Source: Cyprinodon diabolis
Taxonomy: Eukaryota; Chordata; Actinopteri; Cyprinodontiformes; Cyprinodontidae
Direction of reading: 5' to 3'
DNA: 64,000 nucleotides
NCBI GenBank assembly: GCA_030533445.1
Contig: CM060080.1
Location: 5,026,052 to 5,090,051 of the forward strand
A program made the translations under genes and the position numbers. Under the pieces are notes generated by a model. The model was given only the letters and a program-made list of their open reading frames with translations, did no database searches and was not told where the DNA came from. Shown one piece after another: positions 58,742 through 64,000 of the stretch; position 1 is the stretch's first letter; each line of letters starts with the position of its first letter.

Positions 58742-59190
58742 TACCGTATTTTCACGACTATAAAGCGCACATAAACGTCTTTTTTTCCCCCACAAAATGT
58801 GCGGTACGCCCTATGTGCGTTGTAACTGCGACTTTTGAGACCCCGTCATTGAGAAGATGATGAAAGGAGACTGGGTGTTTTTTTTCCACTCATTAACATC
58901 GCTGTTAATCTGTGACTCTATGCGTGCTTATCTCACAGCTGATGAGAAAAACATTTTGAAACAAATGAATGCTGTGCTCGCTGTTATTCAACCGCTCGAT
59001 ATCGGTGTGAACCGGACGCAGCAGGTGCAGCAGAAGCAGCGAGTTTACATGCAAAGTCAATGGTTGACGCGCGTATAGGCGCAGCAAAAGGTCCCGCAGC
59101 ACGTTTTGAGCAGCAGGCGCAGCGCGTCGGGAGCGTTTAAGGTGAATGGTGAATCAAATGAACGCTGTGCTCGCCGTTATCCCGGGAACC
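58742..59190 (+). mobile_element. Truncated pogo/Tigger-like element
   Basis: After a TA at 58742-58743 comes ccgtattttcacgactataa, followed by aagcgcac, the form of terminal sequence seen in fish Tigger-type elements. It is followed by a coding remnant of a pogo-type transposase. No matching right end (gaaaatacgg) was found, so the element is truncated or rearranged. The coding phrase atgaatgctgtgctcgctgt at about 58964 recurs at about 59159 as atgaacgctgtgctcgccgt. Confidence 0.55.
58857..59078 (+). pseudogene. Pogo-like DDE transposase fragment
   Basis: The 73-codon frame contains SMRAYLTADEKNILKQMNAV (about residues 22-41) and then LAVIQPLDIGVNR. In pogo/Tigger/jerky-type DDE transposases the segment before the last catalytic acid reads LAVIPGG-L-T-x-x-LQPLD-x-x-VN, so this is that region with about seven residues, PGGLT and neighbours, deleted in frame. 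The third acid of the triad lies at the PLD aspartate in this family. The rest of the catalytic domain and the DNA-binding CENP-B part are missing. A second partial copy, NAVLAVIPG, is readable at about 59159-59185 and keeps the PG that the first lost. Confidence 0.6.
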
Positions 59191-60167
59191 TTTTGACATG
59201 AGGGTTAAAATTATGTTAAAAGAACTTTGGGGCTGTAAAATAATTTGAAAACAAACTTGGTCTTTTTTAAAGTTTATCTGCTAAATTAAAGTAAAAATTT
59301 AAATGATTGTAGATACAAAACAAAGATTGTGCATGTCTGCATTATAAGACAGGCTCAAAGTTTCAAACTTTTCAGGGTTTAGTATTGTTTTCTTATTTGG
59401 TTTGCGTTTGAGTAAATGTAGGTCGTGTTTGTGGTTCGAGTTCCTACAAAGAAGTTGAATGCAAAAGTGTCATTAATAAATGGAAATCTGTATTTTTTTC
59501 TTCATATTTTTCAAGATGTTCTCTGTAAAAACCTTGGTCTAGAAGATGAAAATTGTTCATTTGCACCCACCTCTGCTTTTTTTGAGAACCGGGGGCTGTA
59601 GAAAATCCTTCAGAGGGCAGCACTTTGGACTTACCTGGGTCAGGATATTTTCTGAAAACTACAGTATGCCTGATCTTTTCTTTCCAGAAGATATTGTTTA
59701 TATCCATGTTCTGCCTGACTGGCAGAGAAGCACTTTTTTGACATCTATTTCCTCCACTATTTACCAAGAACTTTAAAACCAAAGAAAAAGTTTGAGTTTT
59801 GATATATTCCACTTGTACTTATTTGGACTTGTAAATGCTGGGGATATTTGTATAAATATTGTTTTACTCGCTTTGGTTTGTAAAAGTATATTTGAGCATT
59901 GCACTTTCTTGCACTCAATCTGTTTTATAGTTTGTGTTCACTATTCAGTGATTTTATTTTGTGATGCAAGCATCATATTCTAGTTTCAACCCCAACATGC
60001 GGTTTAGTCTTTCTAGAAAAGAGTTCAGAGTTGTTTGTAGTTTTTGACAACTAGCGTAAAAGCAGCTGTGATTGGTTCTTGGTATGCCTTTCCGACTGTC
60101 TGTGTGGTCATCCTTCTCGATTCGGTGCCGGGGGGCGGCATTATTTAAAAACTGAGGAACATCTACA
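59191..60167. other. Unassigned sequence
   Basis: No gene is recognised. The 122-codon minus-strand frame at 59444-59812 has no motif I know. From about 60060 the composition becomes more GC-rich ahead of the MADF-like fragment. Confidence 0.45.
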
Positions 60168-60323
60168 ATGGACAGCTACGACGAAAGGTTAATCGAGCAG
60201 GTTCGGAAGTACAACCACTTGTACGATGCCTCAGACAAATTATATGCCATATATATGCAAAGGTCTCTGCCAAAACGCCGTTCTCGTGACCATCCGCCGA
60301 AGTTCTCACGAGTTCTCGAATAG
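60168..60323 (+). pseudogene. MADF-domain N-terminal fragment
   Basis: A 51-codon frame from an ATG at 60168 starts MDSYDERLIEQVRKYNHLYD. This matches the beginning of MADF (Myb/SANT-like) DNA-binding domains, with L-I-x-x-V-x-K-Y-x-H-L-Y-D. After about residue 30 the expected tryptophan-containing second helix (with a W-x-x-I core) is not found; the frame drifts into basic sequence and stops. In fish such proteins are either host factors or the second, DNA-binding protein of Harbinger transposons. With no further exon and many Harbinger-like elements in the window, I favour a Harbinger remnant. Confidence 0.55.
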
Positions 60324-62099
60324 GCTCCACCTTGCGCTTTGGCGGGAAACTGCTCTACATCCCTAGAAATTCCAGACCAGCGGTGCAGAAGAATACCAGC
60401 AAAATTGGTTCTCGACCCAAGCGACATTTGATGTGTGCGGGTGCAGAAGTCTAATCTGCCCTTTAAATTCTGTCAAGGCTTTGACAAGTAAAAGTACCTC
60501 AATTCAACTATAAATACTCTTTTAGGTTACTAATCAAGCAATAAAGATAAAATTGTGAGAAATAGATTTTACACCAAAACTATTGTTTTGTGTTATGACA
60601 AAATAATGGTGACATGCTTTTTGCAAGATTTACCTCTAACAATATTTTTTTTCTCCGTTGTGTCTCTTTTCAGATGAATAACATAAAGTATTAAATGAGC
60701 CATGACTTCTATCATCTTTCAACGACATGATCATCTCAGCCTCATGCACTTCATTTGTGTCAGTACAGCTTTTTGCTGTGACCTTCGTTGCTGCATCTCT
60801 GACCTCGCTCTGTAACCTATATTAAAGGCATTTGGTGCCAAAACAGTTATTTCTTTTTACTCTAATAAAGTAAAAAGCAGGAAGGCTTGGTGGCAGTATT
60901 GGCTCCTATTCTGTAAGTTATTCTGGCTGCTCTGTTTGATTCCTGTGGCCTTCATCTCTGCTGTCTGTCTCACCCATGTCACTGCTGGTACTGCCGCAGG
61001 CGTCCTCACTGCCTTGCTGGCAGAAGAGGCAGCAACACCAAAAAGGAAAGAAAAAAAGTGAAGCTCTTTGATGCACCTGCTTTTAGGGACATTTTTATTC
61101 TTTAAGAATTGGTAAAAAAAGCTCTATCCATAGATGTTTAAAAACATCTATTCAATCCTAATTTATGCTGTTTGGTAGCTTATGTTAGACTGATTGATAG
61201 AAGTACAGAGAAGGGTCAGGGACCAATGAAAATGCTTGATAGTTTGGTTGACCCCGACCAACATCCCTTTGCCGTGTGGAAGTCAGGCGCTTTCTTACCT
61301 CCAGGGTATAAGGGGATAGTTTTTGACAAGTTTTCTCCTACCTGTGACAACCTTTGATTGCATCTGCTTCTGTTTGCCATGCTTTCATCCTTTCCAGAAA
61401 GTTGCGGGTGGAGCATAGCCCTAGTCAGAGATTCAGTACACCTGGGTAGGCTGCGCTCAGCAGGTTATAAATTACACCAGCAGGATGCTGTCTCACTCTT
61501 TCTTCTCTAGCTGTTATATAGTAGGCTTGACAGCCATTTGGTCAATATACAGTGTGTGCATATAGTATGAGGACAAACTGGGATATTTGATCCTTTACTT
61601 TTGATTAAAACTCATAATCTAATCTGTTCAATATTCTAAAATAAGCTGTATTGTAATAGGGAAAATAGAGGGGTTTGAAAATGATCAGATGTCTTAGTTA
61701 CTTTTGAGATATAATAGTTCATCATTTGGTGAAATGATGCTCTTGATATCTCGCAGAAAATGATGAAGAGTCCATTTGAAGTTTGGAAAAAAGAGAGTAG
61801 ATATAACACATGCAGGTTTTGACAAGTTTTTCTTATTGAATAAATGTAATGAATTTCCAAGAAAACTGAAAGTAAAAGTAACTGTAACACTTTTAGGTCT
61901 ATTTCTTTTTATCCCTTGGGCTTGAAAAAGTTTTATATATACATAGTATAAATCCAATGATTAAAATATTACATGTTGAAGAAGAAAACAACAACAAAAA
62001 AATCAAGAAAACAATCCTCCTTTGTTATAAAAAAAGTTTAGCTCTTTATTTTTTTAACTTAAAAGGGAAAACAAAATGGTTTTTCTTTAAACAAAACAA
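60324..62099. other. Unassigned sequence
   Basis: The first 120 bases may still belong to the element carrying the MADF-like fragment. The rest is AT-rich without recognised genes or repeats. Confidence 0.5.
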
Positions 62100-62475
62100 A
62101 CCATTTCTTTTATAGTAAATATTAATTAAAAATCATGAGGGGCCGACAGGTGGAAATGTTCAGTAACAAGAAGCAGGCTGCAAAAACGTGTGCAGCAAAC
62201 TTCAAAGCACAAAAAACAAATTCAAAAGAAAAATAGTTACAATAACTAAAAATAGAGCAAACCCTACAATCAACAAAACAGATGCAAAAAAACCCTTTAA
62301 CCACAAACAAAATGCTGCAAACAAAAAGAAATGAGATGTAAACAGGCAACAAATGACGAAATCAGTTGCAAATACACATATGATCCAAATTCCAAAACAT
62401 GTAAACACAAAAAAACAAATGGAATAGAAACATGCATCAAACACTAAAAATAGAGGCAAAAACCTACAATCAACT
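62100..62475. repeat. A-rich irregular repeat region
   Basis: The plus strand is strongly A-rich with recurring gcaaacaaaaa-like phrases. One phrase, ctaaaaatagag...cctacaatcaac, occurs at about 62246-62273 and again at 62445-62475. It looks like a decayed tandem array; the minus-strand frames across it are compositional artefacts (F- and C-rich). Confidence 0.5.
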
Positions 62476-64000
62476 ATTAGTAAATATAGCCTTTCTATGT
62501 ATTAAACCATGACAACATCTTGTGATTAGGATGACGTCACTGCACATGCATATATTTGGTCAACAAGCCGAGGCTTAAAGATGAGCTAGTGTTGAAATCT
62601 CAACATAGTTAAAAAAATCAGAAAATAAAAATCCAAGATCCGGTATAAAAAGCTGCAAGAAGATATTTTCCTCCAAAAGGAATACAACTAGAGTTACGCT
62701 GTAAAAAAGAAATTTATGACTATTGAAGTTCAGAAAAACTGGAGCTAAAGTGTAGAAGGCATTCTTATGTTGCAGCAATGATAGAGTTGATGTGAGTACT
62801 TGTCTTAGCTAACAGTGCTACTGGTGTTAGCAATGCTTTTAAGCCCTATCCTCTGATTTGTTGGTGTTCTATGAGGCATTACAGCAGCCGCGTCAGTGGC
62901 TCAAGAAGGGCTATCGAAACGCTATCAGGATGGATGCTTGGAGTATAAAGCCTAATTTTACCATTATTAAGGGAAAAGTCTGTTCACATTCAGAATCTAA
63001 ACTTCTGAAAGTCCTTTAAATATGAAATTATTACATACTGTTCAATAAATGATCAGTGTTTTTAATTAAGAGTAATTTTCATTTGAATGTGCTTTACTAG
63101 AGGCATCCATGTTTGTCAAAGAACACTACTGCCACCTACCGGTTTGTGACGTCACGGTGCGGTATCGGCTGTTGATCAAGTCCCAGTGCTGTATCTGGTG
63201 TTTGTCACAACGCACTATTATCCAAGTCATCTTGAAAACATCCTCCCTTGAAATGTTGGCTACGTATTACGTTTTTTTTCTCTGACCAGAAGTTCGATAG
63301 CAAATCTTCCCTCTTCAAGTCACTGCCGGAAGATGTCAGGAGTGCGGTGTTACCATATTTGGGCAAAAATGGCCACTCCCAGACTCAGTGATGGCTACGA
63401 AAATTATTATTATTAGCCAGGATAAAGAGTCACATTTCATGAAACTATTCAATTTTTTTACTGATTAACGCTAAATTCGTTAATCAAGTTTCATAAATAA
63501 TGATCCATTGATTCATTCTTGCTGACCGTACTTTTCCTTAACCTGGGTTTTGGTGATTTTGGTATAGGTGTATAAGCTGACTACACAACCTTTAAAGGCA
63601 TCTGGTTGGACTATTTTAAGACATTGATATCTTATCCCAGTTAGAAGAAACATGTTAGTGCGATGGGAAAAAAAATACCTTATATCTAATTTTGCTCAAG
63701 GTATGAATAATTCTCGGCTAAATATGTTACTAGTTATAAAAAACAAATCCATTTATCATTAAACAGGCAGCGTGTTATATTGAAATTGCTGATTTTAGAG
63801 ATTATGCAGAAGGGCCTAAATGGCTGTGGATGGTGTAGTATATGAGAAGTAAAATGTAATCCAGTACATCCTATGGATCCTATGGTGAGAGATGTCCAAT
63901 AGATTATGTCACTAAACATAATTCATGTGTTAAAAAGAGGGAAGCATTGCATATATAGAGCAGATTATCGGACTGAAGGTACATACCTGCAGGCCATGAA
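62476..64000. other. Unassigned sequence
   Basis: No gene is recognised up to the window end. A CpG-containing patch near 63130-63380 (ggtttgtgacgtcacggtgc) is unlike its AT-rich surroundings and may be part of an unknown element. Confidence 0.5.

Noticed and set aside
59444..59812. 122-codon minus-strand frame
   Set aside because: No recognisable motif, no supporting neighbour and AT-rich context; left as unassigned.

Overview
This window looks like gene-poor nuclear DNA of a teleost fish. The evidence is the mix of mobile elements: Tc1 transposons of types common in ray-finned fish, hAT and PIF/Harbinger-like elements, IS3EU-like elements, tRNA-derived SINEs with the usual teleost tail, RTE-type tails, and Gypsy-like LTRs. 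It is visibly AT-rich with many simple repeats. A percomorph is my best guess, but the species cannot be told from this window. I found no host protein-coding exon, no functional tRNA or rRNA gene and no CRISPR array. Almost every open reading frame is a chance ORF or lies in a mobile element.

Layout. 1-10 kb: mostly unique sequence with two non-autonomous hAT elements (1621-2776, 4641-5426), a probable LTR remnant and a decayed Tc1 transposase relic. 10-20 kb: a fold-back MITE, an IS3EU-like element, a SINE, two copies of one Harbinger-like family (14434-15748, split by a solo LTR, and 19128-19605), and a small LTR element with both LTRs (17928-19065). 20-36 kb: an RTE-tailed SINE, a hAT element, a fragment of a RecQ-like helicase, further MITEs, a third copy of the Harbinger-like family (30597-31276) and two solo LTRs (31904-32296, 33506-34294). 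The best candidate conserved non-coding DNA, about 28.4-29.7 kb, sits here. 36-53 kb: an IS3EU-like element whose left arm has expanded to 13 copies of a 40-bp unit (35731-36788), a hAT nested in a Harbinger-like element, a Tc1 transposon with an open 339-codon transposase and identical 202-bp inverted repeats (44866-46456), and a chimeric-type hAT MITE (51566-52198). 53-64 kb: mostly unique, with a second but dead Tc1 copy (57119-58567) and short coding remnants of pogo-like and MADF proteins.

How the parts relate. There is no pathway or operon. The interest is in element biology: many insertions keep exact target-site duplications (8 bp for hAT, TAA/TTA for Harbinger-like, 6 bp for IS3EU-like, TA for Tc1, 5 bp for LTRs), so their ends can be set to the base, and several nestings give an order of events. 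The only long open frame with intact catalytic residues is the Tc1 transposase. I see no convincing new biological system; the strongest leads are the IS3EU-like trio with internal arrays and the young-looking Tc1 copy.
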